Origin: CAZVCJ01 sp964625745
GTDB taxonomy: Bacteria; Chloroflexota; Anaerolineae; VGOG01
NCBI GenBank assembly: GCA_964625745.1
Contig: CAZVCJ010000049.1
Coordinates: 1 to 24,473, forward strand
Length of the DNA: 24,473 nucleotides
Direction: 5' to 3'
Part shown: positions 14,533 through 21,848 of the stretch, piece by piece
Position numbering within the stretch: the first letter of the stretch is position 1
How the letters are laid out: every line of letters begins with the position of its first letter
The notes under the pieces: model-generated
Told to the model about the DNA's origin: nothing
Seen by the model: only the letters and a program-made list of their open reading frames with translations
Database searches by the model: none
Translations under genes and position numbers: made by a program

Positions 14533-17500
14533 CAGTAAGGGAGCCCATATACTGTACTCAGGCTTATTATCATTGAACCAATCACGGAATAGCGGAAGCA
14601 TGATTCTGATTTCTTCGCTGTTCTCGGGGTTGCGTCTAAGAATTTCTCGCCGAACAAGCTCTCCAATCTTGGTGACAACCCTGTCGCTGTGTTGCTCCTG
14701 AATTCTCTGAACAACTCGTTGTTGAGCCACAAAGCGAGGCTGATGGCCTCGCATCTCTTCCTCTGCCATAGCTCCAATAATGGCCAAATCCAAGGGGTCG
14801 GGCTCTTGACGCGGGTTGTAACTGTAAAAGTGTTTCACGTAGTTTGTTGTTGCCGGTTGGCGTACAAGCCAATCGGCTACTTCCTGCACGTCAAATTTAC
14901 AAACCTGTGCAGATCGCTGCTGACGGCTCCTTTCAACGATCTCCCTGCAAATCATCTGAACAAAACAGGGATTGCAAGCGGAAGTTTCCTTAATCACAGC
15001 AATAGCATCATTATTAAAGTCAAGGGAGCCTTTCACATAGTCGTTCTGCACGAGCCTTTCTACAGAGCCGTCTGTTGGCGACAGATACGCTATCCTCCAG
15101 GTACGGTCATGATTGAAGACCTCGCCGAGACGATCAAACAGTAGTGGCATCATTTCACCCCCGGTCAGAACCAACGCTACTGGCCCTCTTTTGCTTAGAC
15201 CCCGTAGATATTCAAAGAACATCCTGTCGAATCCCAATCCACTATCAAGTTGATGCACGATAACGTCGAACTCATCCACCAAAAGCACCAATCTTGACAC
15301 TCCATGGGACTCAAGATCACGCAAAACGTCGTTGAAGGCCAAAGAATAACTCGTTCGTATTTCATCCCGCGAGGGTATAGAAAGATCAATCCCGAAGAGC
15401 CGACTACATTTCCTTTGTGTGCTCACAATCAATTCTTCGATCACCCCTGCTACTGTATGTGCAGAGAAATCCAGCCAGGAGACACGCACTGTCATCACAC
15501 CGTTCTCTTGAGCAACCTCGTCAATGTGTCGTTCCATAAAAAGCAGCAAAGACGATTTGCCCACACGCTTCTGTCCGTGCAGCATCAGTAGGCCGCCATG
15601 CGGTTCTCTGATTGCGTACTCGCATACTTCATCCAGCAACTGATCTCGCCCAACAAACATCCGCTTGTCGCCCACTTCTTTGTCTGTTCTGAAAGGGTTC
15701 TCAAGTTGCTGAAGCTGCTCGTTCTCCCGAAGAGGCTCAACAAGCAAGGGTTTCTTAGATTTTCTTTCGTGCAATTGTCGATCAGGGTCGTAGTATGAGA
15801 GTTCAAAGTCAAATGTGGTGGGTTGGCCTTCTGAATAAGCCTCAAGGTTGAAATAGCCTTCAACAGCCTCTTGTGGCTCTAAGCGAAAGTCACGAAGACT
15901 AGGAGGATTAACCTGGCACTCGGAATCAGTTGGTTGGAAACGGATGTTCACCGGATCTGCCGTGCCTGCACCTAAGTTTTCTACCCTGAAGATTACCCTT
16001 GCCTGTTCATCTTCGCCGAGACTTATGGCCCTTTCCGCTAAAGACACCTCTATGACAGGGGCAATGTCCTGGGCGATTGCTGATAACTCCCGTTGCAATA
16101 CACCAAGCCAATGTTCTGCGATTTGGCTAAAATGGGCGGCCCACAGGGCAGTACGGTTGTCTGCCCCGTATGCCAGCACACGTTCCAACAGATTTGTGGC
16201 CGTGTTTACGTAATTGCGCTGATCTTCATAAGACTTGCTTTGAACAAATCCCCGCACTGCATCAGCAGCTTCGAGCAACAGTTGTGCTATCTCTCTGTTA
16301 GTCGGACTGAGTAGGAAGCCCAATTCTTGGAGACGAGATGCCAATTCTGGAGCCAAATAGAGAATGCCCTGAAATGAGGTGCACTGTTGCATATACTTTA
16401 GCGAGGCTTCGAGACGCCCAAATACCTGTTTATAGGCCCCAACGCAATCCGAGAAAGAAGCCTCATCCAGTTTAAGTTGATCTCGGACGGCACTCACCAT
16501 CCACTGGCGTGCATCATCTGGGCATTGCTCAAACCATTGTTCTGCCCAGCGATAATGCTGGGCCGCCAGTTCTATGAAGGCCCTCGCTAATCCTTCCCGC
16601 ACATCCACCGTGCGCTGCCTCGAATTGGCGAGCAGCCCCAGCGCCTCCTTGGGTTTTCTAACACGAACCCGCGTCTTCTGTAAGCAACTCTTGAAAAGCA
16701 TACTGGCGGGAAAGTCAACTCCTCGGCGCGCAACCAGGTTGAGTGTAATAGCCTCCAAGTAGTAATCACGAGCTGAGTCGTAGCGACTATGCTCCCTGAT
16801 CAGGTATGCACCCATGCTAGTGCTATAGCTGGACATACAGAACCGGATTGATGACTCGCAGGAGCCTGTTTCTAGTCGATCAAATTGCAGACGACTGACA
16901 CTCAATAGGATCATGCCAAGAGCACGCTCGCCGACGTACGGACCATATTGCCCCTCTTTAAGTCTCGTTATCTCTTTGTTGACGCCATAGGACATGTCTC
17001 GAATATCATCTTCTGTTAGTTCTTCAAAACTCTTCCCCCGCAACTGATGCAAGTGCGGTGCTCGAAAAAGGTGTTGCAACACGTTTAGATCAACACTTGT
17101 TGTCCGAAGGTCATACGCCATAAGGGGCGGCAAGTTCAGAATACGTAGTTTATTTGCCACCTCCTGCGCAGGAGTGAGCTCGGCAGTTACATGGGTACCC
17201 ATTACCTCAAGGGTGTCTCGGCTACTGGCTTCACGCAAGGCCTTCTGGCTAATTTCTCTCCACTTCTCTAACAACTCTTGGATCCATGGTACTTTCCAAT
17301 ATCCCAGTTCGCGCGCCGTTTTCAGCGCTCGCGTCGCTCCAAGATACCAAGCCCATACGTCATCCACCGGAACTGCTGAAAGATGTTCCTTCAAACAAGC
17401 AAGCACATCGGAGCCAACAATGACATCAATGCACTCGACCAACTCCCACGCACTTGCACAATCACCTGGTATCTCATCCAGTTCGAGTTCTAACCTCAGG

Positions 17501-18159
17501 CCAAGTGAGAGGACATCGCCATTGAGAAAGACCAATCTGAGTTGGTACTCTCCTGGCCACGAGAATGGGAGTCCTTCGCTTCCCATCTTGAATTCAAACT
17601 CAATGCTCTCTTCCTCTGAACGTACATGTTGCAGGATCATGTGGCGAAGAGAGTCCAAGGTTACTTCCTCGAAGGCAGGACCATCTGCTGTAGTCGCGAC
17701 TTGCACTACGAGAGGATCAGGCACACGCTGCAGAAGGAGTTGCTTCTGGGCATATACAACTTCCTGCCGCTGCGCCAATAGCCTCTTCGCAGTAGCCTCT
17801 GGGTCTTCACTGTCCAAAATCCGCCAAGTTTCAATACACCAGGGATTCTGTGAGTATTTGTATGGCTGTAAGGCTTCCCGTACAAGATCGACTTGAGAGA
17901 AATAGTCGGACAGGAACGCAACTATCTCTTCAAGGTCAGATTCCGAAGTTTGGGTGCAGATTTTGTCAAATTTTTTCGATACCTCGCGACGGATCTGTTT
18001 CTGGTGATATCTCTCTTCTGCTTCGATACGCAACCGATCACTTACTTCCTCGCTGACCTCCGATAGCTGATGTGAAGTTGGAATGGTGGATCTCGTTTGC
18101 GAAACGTGGCGGGGCTGCTGTTTTTGGTTCTTCCTTTGCTTCTTTTTCCGCTTAGCCAT
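14524..18159 (-). CDS. Large helical-repeat/beta-sandwich/P-loop ATPase (STAND-like)
   Basis: This 1211-aa protein starts at ATG 18159 behind an excellent AGGAGGTAA site. Visible regions: a very basic N-terminus (MAKRKKKQRKNQKQQ); a helical part (30-145); a beta-rich segment (150-230); a long all-helical region (about 240-695) that may form TPR-like repeats; an Ig/CARDB-like beta-sandwich (about 700-808, ISLGEDEQARVIFRVENLG); and an ATPase introduced by NPF...MFVGRDQLLDE (821-845). The ATPase has an intact Walker A (HGQKRVGKSSLL, near 861-872), Walker B LVLLVDEFDVI (957-967) and a sensor-like strand VALVLTGG. A winged-helix-like tail (about 1110-1200) ends it. No nuclease, protease or membrane effector is recognised. 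The helical region would suit ligand sensing, the ATPase switching, and the neighbouring kinase the output. Confidence 0.75.
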   Translation of the reverse strand: MAKRKKKQRKNQKQQPRHVSQTRSTIPTSHQLSEVSEEVSDRLRIEAEERYHQKQIRREVSKKFDKICTQTSESDLEEIVAFLSDYFSQVDLVREALQPYKYSQNPWCIETWRILDSEDPEATAKRLLAQRQEVVYAQKQLLLQRVPDPLVVQVATTADGPAFEEVTLDSLRHMILQHVRSEEESIEFEFKMGSEGLPFSWPGEYQLRLVFLNGDVLSLGLRLELELDEIPGDCASAWELVECIDVIVGSDVLACLKEHLSAVPVDDVWAWYLGATRALKTARELGYWKVPWIQELLEKWREISQKALREASSRDTLEVMGTHVTAELTPAQEVANKLRILNLPPLMAYDLRTTSVDLNVLQHLFRAPHLHQLRGKSFEELTEDDIRDMSYGVNKEITRLKEGQYGPYVGERALGMILLSVSRLQFDRLETGSCESSIRFCMSSYSTSMGAYLIREHSRYDSARDYYLEAITLNLVARRGVDFPASMLFKSCLQKTRVRVRKPKEALGLLANSRQRTVDVREGLARAFIELAAQHYRWAEQWFEQCPDDARQWMVSAVRDQLKLDEASFSDCVGAYKQVFGRLEASLKYMQQCTSFQGILYLAPELASRLQELGFLLSPTNREIAQLLLEAADAVRGFVQSKSYEDQRNYVNTATNLLERVLAYGADNRTALWAAHFSQIAEHWLGVLQRELSAIAQDIAPVIEVSLAERAISLGEDEQARVIFRVENLGAGTADPVNIRFQPTDSECQVNPPSLRDFRLEPQEAVEGYFNLEAYSEGQPTTFDFELSYYDPDRQLHERKSKKPLLVEPLRENEQLQQLENPFRTDKEVGDKRMFVGRDQLLDEVCEYAIREPHGGLLMLHGQKRVGKSSLLLFMERHIDEVAQENGVMTVRVSWLDFSAHTVAGVIEELIVSTQRKCSRLFGIDLSIPSRDEIRTSYSLAFNDVLRDLESHGVSRLVLLVDEFDVIVHQLDSGLGFDRMFFEYLRGLSKRGPVALVLTGGEMMPLLFDRLGEVFNHDRTWRIAYLSPTDGSVERLVQNDYVKGSLDFNNDAIAVIKETSACNPCFVQMICREIVERSRQQRSAQVCKFDVQEVADWLVRQPATTNYVKHFYSYNPRQEPDPLDLAIIGAMAEEEMRGHQPRFVAQQRVVQRIQEQHSDRVVTKIGELVRREILRRNPENSEEIRIMLPLFRDWFNDNKPEYSIWAPLLRR

Positions 18160-18306
18160 GAAAGATTACCTCCTCTTGCACTACCAAAGTCGCCATATCC
18201 CCAAACGGGCAGCAGGTTCGAGATGCTGGACATTGAAAGTGGCCCAGAGGTATTGTTGGAAAGTGGCATCTGCCCACTCAATGCTTCCTTACTTTCTTTC
18301 AGGAGG

Positions 18307-18360
18307 GCGAACCGTAAGATGGGATGGCTGGCTCGTTCCTCCCGACGCTAGAATCACTGA
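18307..18360 (-). repeat. Repeat copy A of a 54-nt element
   Basis: It aligns without gaps to copy B at 46 of 54 positions. Read on the minus strand it encodes LASGGTSQPSHLTVRPPERK and then a stop, parallel to the tails encoded by copies B and C. Confidence 0.8.
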
Positions 18361-18429
18361 GGCCACTGAAAAACACTGAACACACTGACTGACTCAGTGC
18401 CTTCATGCTCCTCAGTGCTTCAGTGTTTC
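18353..18429. repeat. CACTGA/TCAGTG hexamer cluster ending in an 18-nt direct repeat
   Basis: Four CACTGA words are followed by three inverted TCAGTG words within 77 bp, producing overlapping hairpins. The last 18 nt, TCAGTGCTTCAGTGTTTC (18412-18429), recur exactly at 19788-19805 on the other side of the toxin-antitoxin cluster. Confidence 0.8.
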
Positions 18430-18477
18430 CATCTCCCTCAGTTCACCAGCCACTCGACGCCTCCGCTTCTTGCGCGG

Positions 18478-18531
18478 ACGAACCGTAAACTGCGACGGCT
18501 GGCTCGATCCTCCCGGCGCTAGCATCACTGA
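18478..18531 (-). repeat. Repeat copy B of the 54-nt element
   Basis: It matches copy A at 46 of 54 positions and copy C at about 30 of the first 40. The minus-strand frame reads MLAPGGSSQPSQFTVRPRKK and continues through an Arg-rich stretch. It lies 24 bp past the RelE-like toxin stop. Confidence 0.8.
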
Positions 18532-18554
18532 GACCACACTGACAAACACTGTGC

Positions 18555-18905
18555 TCATTCTCCCATCTCGTCCGCCAACTCATCCAGCAACTGCTTCAAT
18601 TCCTGGCGGGTGGCGTCTTCTCGATCCGACTTGGCATACAACAGCAGGAGATAGATGGTTGGCACGGGTTGGTCCTCAACGTAGTACAGTAGACGATAGC
18701 CACCCCTCTTGCCTTTGCTGAGATCGGTGTTACGCACCCGCAACTTGCGCACGCCGGAACTGCCCGGGATGACTACACCCAGTCTGGGAGTCTGCAAAAG
18801 CACACGAACAGCCACGCCCACATCACCTTTGACGTGTCGGAATCGCTTTTGCAGTTTTCTGACACTGTGCTTGAAGGACGGGGCCAGGACGACGTTATAG
18901 CTCAT
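18555..18905 (-). CDS. RelE/ParE-family toxin
   Basis: This 116-aa protein is a probable type II toxin. It begins with the family's strand-helix pattern (MSYNVVLAPSFKHSVRKLQKR), has a central VRKLRVRNTDLSKGKRGGYRLLYY, and ends with IYLLLLYAKSDREDATRQEL, the conserved late strand of RelE/ParE proteins. RelE members cut mRNA at the ribosome and ParE members poison gyrase; the sequence does not let me choose. The basic residues of KGKRGGYR are where RelE-type RNA-binding residues cluster. It overlaps the preceding antitoxin-like gene by 11 nt, typical of coupled toxin-antitoxin pairs, and is the last gene of the cluster. Confidence 0.85.
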   Translation of the reverse strand: MSYNVVLAPSFKHSVRKLQKRFRHVKGDVGVAVRVLLQTPRLGVVIPGSSGVRKLRVRNTDLSKGKRGGYRLLYYVEDQPVPTIYLLLLYAKSDREDATRQELKQLLDELADEMGE

Positions 18906-19143
18906 TGAGCTCCCGCTCCCAATCGGACGAGGGGGGTTCCTGCCGAGCCTGGGTTACTAACCGCTGCAGGACGGTGGAAGCAGCCAGAATGGCATCTTCT
19001 GGCTCCTCCTCGCGGTTCAGCAGGTTGTCTATGATGAGCTCCATCTGATCGAATGAGGCGATGTCCACCAGCACGGCTTTTGCCTTGCCACCTTCGTAAA
19101 GGATGGGAAAGCGGTCTCGAATCCACAAAGTCGTTTCAGTCAT
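18895..19143 (-). CDS. Antitoxin-like partner of the RelE/ParE toxin
   Basis: This 82-aa acidic protein lies directly upstream of the toxin and overlaps it by 11 nt. ATG 19143 is set by AAGGAG 7 nt upstream. The N-terminal part (LWIRDRFPILYEGGKAKAVLVDIASFDQMELII) resembles the Phd/YefM-type fold in its VLVDIASFDQM strand-helix. The acidic middle (NREEEPEDAILAASTVLQRL) and C-terminal SSDWERELNEL would wrap the toxin. Antitoxins of this kind neutralise the toxin and repress their own promoter. The assignment rests mainly on position and this partial resemblance. Confidence 0.7.
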   Translation of the reverse strand: MTETTLWIRDRFPILYEGGKAKAVLVDIASFDQMELIIDNLLNREEEPEDAILAASTVLQRLVTQARQEPPSSDWERELNEL

Positions 19144-19154
19144 GATTCATCTCC

Positions 19155-19502
19155 TTAACGTCTTCGTCTGTTGGGCGAACGAGTCGTAAGCCGGGACGAT
19201 TGGCTTGATCCTCCTGACAACGCGAGTCTTCGCGTCCGTTCCGTCTGGTATTCGCGAATCTCTTTCGCCAGGGGATGACGGGTGGGAACCCGCAGGTGGG
19301 TGATGGAAACGACGATAGCTTCCTTGGCGTCTTTGGCTAGGGTCACGTCGCAGCAAATACCTCCCTCGTCACCCGCGTAGAACACTTGCTTGATTTGTAG
19401 TTCCCGATGGTGGAGGATTTCAACTCCTCGCTCCCGCATAGCGCGGATAAACGCGCCCGTCGGTCGCGCCGGAATGGGAAGCTGGGCTTCCATCTTGCGC
19501 AT
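19155..19502 (-). CDS. Uncharacterised 115-aa protein, second gene of a coupled pair, with repeat-derived tail
   Basis: I do not recognise a named family, though similar small proteins seem common beside short antitoxin-like genes. The body reads MEAQLPIPARPTGAFIRAMRERGVEI, YAGDEGGICCDVTLAKDAKEAIVVSITHLRV, PLAKEIREYQTERTRRLA, a compact alpha-beta protein. Its last 20 or so residues (GGSSQSSRLTTRSPNRRRR) are encoded by repeat copy C. Start ATG 19502 overlaps the previous stop by one base (TGATG). The frame is also open upstream (IIDDYAKTKDLM before the ATG) without a normal start codon, so the true N-terminus may be longer, or a frameshift may have occurred. A toxin-like role is only inferred from context. 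Confidence 0.6.
   Translation of the reverse strand: MRKMEAQLPIPARPTGAFIRAMRERGVEILHHRELQIKQVFYAGDEGGICCDVTLAKDAKEAIVVSITHLRVPTRHPLAKEIREYQTERTRRLALSGGSSQSSRLTTRSPNRRRR
19179..19232 (-). repeat. Repeat copy C forming the 3' end of the 115-aa gene
   Basis: It aligns to copy B at about 30 of the first 40 positions and then diverges. Unlike A and B it is part of a coding region, giving the C-terminal GGSSQSSRLTTRS tail. Confidence 0.7.
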
Positions 19503-19756
19503 CAGGTCCTTTGTTTTGGCATAGTCATCAATGATGGTTCGTCCATTTCGACACGGGCAGTGATTTCTTCCAATGAGAGTGTCTTGCCCCCGGCTGCCAC
19601 CTGGGCAAGTGAACTACGTAGCCGCTGCTCAATTTCAGGGCGCAACTCCAACCCTTCATCCGGATCGCCAAACATCTCCGATAGCTTCTGTTCCATTGCT
19701 TCCTGGATGATGTACTTCAATTCATCCACTGTCAGTTCAGCCACCATTGTGCTCAT
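19502..19756 (-). CDS. Antitoxin-like 84-aa protein
   Basis: This small acidic protein starts at ATG 19756 after GGAGGAA (6 nt away). It reads VAELTVDELKYIIQEAMEQKLSEMFGDPDEGLELRPEIEQRL and then TLSLEEITARVEMDE, a helical pattern I associate with short antitoxin-like proteins common in cyanobacteria and Chloroflexota. The final residues (PSLMTMPKQRT) look unlike the rest and overlap the upstream-open frame of the next gene, hinting at a frameshift at the junction. It heads a four-gene minus-strand cluster with two gene pairs, spacings of -1, +11 and -11 nt. Function as an antitoxin is inferred from size and context. Confidence 0.6.
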   Translation of the reverse strand: MSTMVAELTVDELKYIIQEAMEQKLSEMFGDPDEGLELRPEIEQRLRSSLAQVAAGGKTLSLEEITARVEMDEPSLMTMPKQRT

Positions 19757-19776
19757 GGTTCATTCCTCCTCAGCGG

Positions 19777-19805
19777 TATCAGTGCTTTCAGTGCTTCAGT
19801 GTTTC
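19777..19805. repeat. TCAGTG cluster with the second 18-nt direct-repeat copy
   Basis: Three TCAGTG words in a row include TCAGTGCTTCAGTGTTTC at 19788-19805, identical to 18412-18429. On the minus strand it lies directly upstream of the antitoxin-like gene's ribosome site, so it may also contain that operon's regulatory region. Confidence 0.75.
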
Positions 19806-19810
19806 AAACC

Positions 19811-20344
19811 TCACCAATTCACCGGCACCCTCCTCACCCTCCACTGCCGATCCCGATACTGCACGTACTTGTTCTGTTTGCCGAATTCGTAGAGCTGTCG
19901 GGTGACCTCCACGTCCTGTTGGCAGTAGTCGAAAAGCTCCTTCATCTGCCCCTGGCGCCACCAGCGGATGGCTTGCAGGCCGTCGGCCGATTTGCCAACT
20001 CCCAAAGTGGCGCTGGCCAGAGCGTCCAGACTGACGCGGAAGCCCAGGGTTCGGTAGATATCGTCCAGCATGTCCACCGTGGGGAGCTGGCGGAGGGGAT
20101 GGTCGGTGTAGGCTGTCAGCACCTGGTAGTCGAAGCTTATCACGTTGAAGCCGACGACGAGATCCGCCGATTTCAGCTCCTCGATGAGCTCGGCCACGGC
20201 CTCCTCGGTGTAGTGGTGATACTCGCCATCGGCGGTCGAATAGGTCACCGCCACCGAAAGGCCCAGGCGTGGGATGTTGTGCCGGCCGCCCACCTCTTGG
20301 AAGCTCCGCTGGGTCTCCAGATCGAAAAAGACGATGTTTTTCAC
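19811..20344 (-). CDS. DEDDy-type 3'-5' exonuclease-like (RNase H-fold) protein
   Basis: This 177-aa protein probably removes nucleotides from 3' ends using two metal ions. All four acidic ligands are visible in order: FFDLET (Asp8, Glu10), GFNVISFDYQ (Asp72) and YCQQDVEVT (Asp144, preceded by Tyr140 in the YxxxD form of the DEDDy subgroup). The start is GTG 20344, supported by GGAGGAG 7 nt upstream and by the stop of the SWIM gene one base before (TAACGTG). That arrangement couples it to the SWIM protein and, through it, to the SNF2 helicase. The last residues (WRVRRVPVNW) follow the catalytic domain as a short basic tail. Confidence 0.82.
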   Translation of the reverse strand: MKNIVFFDLETQRSFQEVGGRHNIPRLGLSVAVTYSTADGEYHHYTEEAVAELIEELKSADLVVGFNVISFDYQVLTAYTDHPLRQLPTVDMLDDIYRTLGFRVSLDALASATLGVGKSADGLQAIRWWRQGQMKELFDYCQQDVEVTRQLYEFGKQNKYVQYRDRQWRVRRVPVNW

Positions 20345-20345
20345 G

Positions 20346-21227
20346 TTACGACTCCTCCACTTCTTCGCCGAAGGCCAGGGCTTCGGCGCGCCGAGTCACT
20401 GTCTGGTAGGCCGCGCTCAGACTGGAGCGCAGGTCTGCCGGGGCGAAAGCGGGTTGGCCCAGCCGTTGGAGCAGGCTCAAGGGAACCTGGGGCGCTTTCG
20501 GCTGTACCTGGAAGTCATCCAGGCTCTGGCCCAGACGCCAGAAGGTGGCTGGGTCCTCCGGCAACGGCGCGGGCGCCGTCTCCTCCGCAGGCAGGGCTGT
20601 GGGGTCGGGGCTGGCTTCTTCCTCTTCTTCTTCGATCGCGCCGCGCCGGGCGCGTAGCCCCTCCAGCACCTGTTCCTGGGTGCGGCCCCGCAGGCGAAAG
20701 AGCATGAAGGGGTCATCGTCGAAGGCTTCGCCCAGCAGGAAGTACACGGCGGCGATGTGTTTGCAGGGGTTGGCCCAGTCGGGGCAGGAGCAGGTGGTCT
20801 CCAGTTCCTTGACTGAGGCCGGGAAGAGGCTGATGTTGGCGGCGGCAAATGCCTCTTCGATGTCAGTCGGCATCTCGCCAGCCAGCAGTTGGGCGGTGAA
20901 GATAGCCTGTCCTACCAGCACGTCCAGCACCCGGTCCCAGTCTGCGTCCTTCAGAGGCTTCACTCGTATGTACACTTCGTAGGGGGTGCGGCGGCTCCCC
21001 TGGACCTTGGCGGTGATCTCGCCGTCCTGCACCTGGATGTCCATCACCTGACCCCGCCGGGCGTAGGAGCGCCCCCGGCTCAGTCGCCCGGAGTCCATGA
21101 TGCGTTGCAAAGCCGCGGTCCAGCGCTGGGCCCACCAGCTCTTGCCGATGGCCCCTCGCTGGCTGCGGGCCTTAATGCCGCCCTTCACCGGGATGGGGCG
21201 GGTTGGTTCATAACGCCACCAAGACAT
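20346..21227 (-). CDS. SWIM zinc-finger protein
   Basis: This 293-aa protein starts at ATG 21227 with GGAGG 5 nt upstream. The N-terminal half (WWAQRWTAALQRIMDSGRLSRGRSYARRGQV, then VKPLKDADWDRVLDVL) is typical of bacterial SWIM proteins that travel with SNF2 helicases. The zinc ligands are Cys146, Cys148, Cys155 and His157 in TCSCPDWANPCKHIAAVYFLLGE. A Glu-rich and Pro-rich linker (about 198-228) leads to a small C-terminal helical region. SWIM domains bind DNA or proteins. Its partner here is presumably the helicase encoded upstream, though the IVS-type gene now separates the two. It is coupled to the exonuclease gene (one base between). Confidence 0.9.
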   Translation of the reverse strand: MSWWRYEPTRPIPVKGGIKARSQRGAIGKSWWAQRWTAALQRIMDSGRLSRGRSYARRGQVMDIQVQDGEITAKVQGSRRTPYEVYIRVKPLKDADWDRVLDVLVGQAIFTAQLLAGEMPTDIEEAFAAANISLFPASVKELETTCSCPDWANPCKHIAAVYFLLGEAFDDDPFMLFRLRGRTQEQVLEGLRARRGAIEEEEEEASPDPTALPAEETAPAPLPEDPATFWRLGQSLDDFQVQPKAPQVPLSLLQRLGQPAFAPADLRSSLSAAYQTVTRRAEALAFGEEVEES

Positions 21228-21240
21228 AACAACCTCCGTT

Positions 21241-21337
21241 CAGGGGAACTCAGAGTAACTCGGGGGAATTCTGGGGAACTCAGGGGAACTCAGGGGTTCC
21301 CTCCGAGTTCCCCCAAGTTCCCCCGAGTTCCTCCGAG
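21241..21337. repeat. GGGGAACTCA/GTTCCCCCGA repeat block, downstream side of the IVS-type gene
   Basis: On the plus strand the first half repeats GGGGAACTCA-like words (with variants) and the second half repeats the inverse word GTTCCCCCGA/GTTCCCCCAA, so the block is a large imperfect palindrome. A 25-nt segment (21305-21329) recurs exactly at 21858-21882. The block runs into the gene and encodes its last residues (EELGGTWGNSEGTPEFP). Confidence 0.85.
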
Positions 21338-21834
21338 ACTTCCTCTGGCAACTCAAACGGCTGGTCGGCATCCTCTGTCGCGTATGCCACCCCAGCTTCT
21401 TTGACGCCAAAACTTTTGTCCCATTCTCCCGTCTTTTGTTTCTTCTTCAAACCGGTGATCAGACGCTCCAGAAAGAACGTGGCATCGCCATACTGCTCCA
21501 AGAGGTCGGTGAGTTGGTCGGCTGTGATCAATCCCCATCGCTCACAATCCTGAATCTGGCTACCCAGCTCTCCCAGGGATCCGCGGGCGATTTCGCAGAA
21601 ACGGATGTAGTCCCCAAGGGAAGCCCGGCAGTATCCTTCGGCGATGTTGGACTTGACTGATATCGCAGCGCCACGCATCTGATCTTTCAGACGGTAATAC
21701 CCCGCACCAAAGCGGGCTGTCCGCCCATGGACCATCCACGCCAGGTCGTCGGCCTTCTGCCAGGCGATGATCTTCTTGTACCCATACAGCTTGCGATAAG
21801 TCTGTGTGCCAGCCCCCTGATACGCCCTCGGCAT
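21280..21834 (-). CDS. 23S rRNA intervening-sequence-type four-helix-bundle protein
   Basis: This 184-aa protein matches the four-helix-bundle family first seen inside 23S rRNA intervening sequences. It has YKKIIAWQKADDLAWMVH (helix 1), YRLKDQMRGAAISVKSNIAEGYCRAS (helix 2, with the hallmark SNIAEG), DYIRFCEIARGSLGELGSQIQDC (helix 3) and ADQLTDLLEQYGDATFFLERLITGLK (helix 4). Usual members are about 115-135 aa. Here an N-terminal extension of about 17 residues and a C-terminal tail of about 45 residues make it longer, the tail partly repeat-derived. Start ATG 21834 has GGAGGAGGTG just upstream. No rRNA is nearby; in free-standing form the function is unknown. It sits between the SNF2 and SWIM genes and is bracketed by repeats. 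Confidence 0.88.
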   Translation of the reverse strand: MPRAYQGAGTQTYRKLYGYKKIIAWQKADDLAWMVHGRTARFGAGYYRLKDQMRGAAISVKSNIAEGYCRASLGDYIRFCEIARGSLGELGSQIQDCERWGLITADQLTDLLEQYGDATFFLERLITGLKKKQKTGEWDKSFGVKEAGVAYATEDADQPFELPEEVSEELGGTWGNSEGTPEFP

Positions 21835-21848
21835 CTAGCACCTCCTCC

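Larger units (their letters stand above)
18160..18554. other. 395-bp gene-free spacer holding repeats
   Basis: No convincing gene lies between the RelE-like toxin and the large ATPase gene. It contains repeat copies A (18307-18360) and B (18478-18531), two CACTGA/TCAGTG clusters (18353-18429 and 18526-18548), and at 18160-18306 the leader of the ATPase gene with its AGGAGGTAA ribosome site. I see no strong minus-strand promoter. On the minus strand copy B opens a 37-codon frame (ATG at 18523) whose product resembles the tail of the 115-aa protein; it is probably a remnant. Confidence 0.7.

Noticed and set aside
17174..17896. Plus-strand frame of 240 codons opposite the large ATPase
   Set aside because: Serine/arginine-rich antisense product with no ribosome site or domain; the ATPase frame is coherent throughout.
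18042..18281. Minus-strand frame of 79 codons upstream of the large ATPase
   Set aside because: It overlaps the ATPase start in another frame, has no family features, and the ATPase ribosome site is excellent.
19799..20707. Plus-strand frame of 302 codons
   Set aside because: It is antisense to the exonuclease and SWIM genes, whose catalytic and zinc residues are intact.
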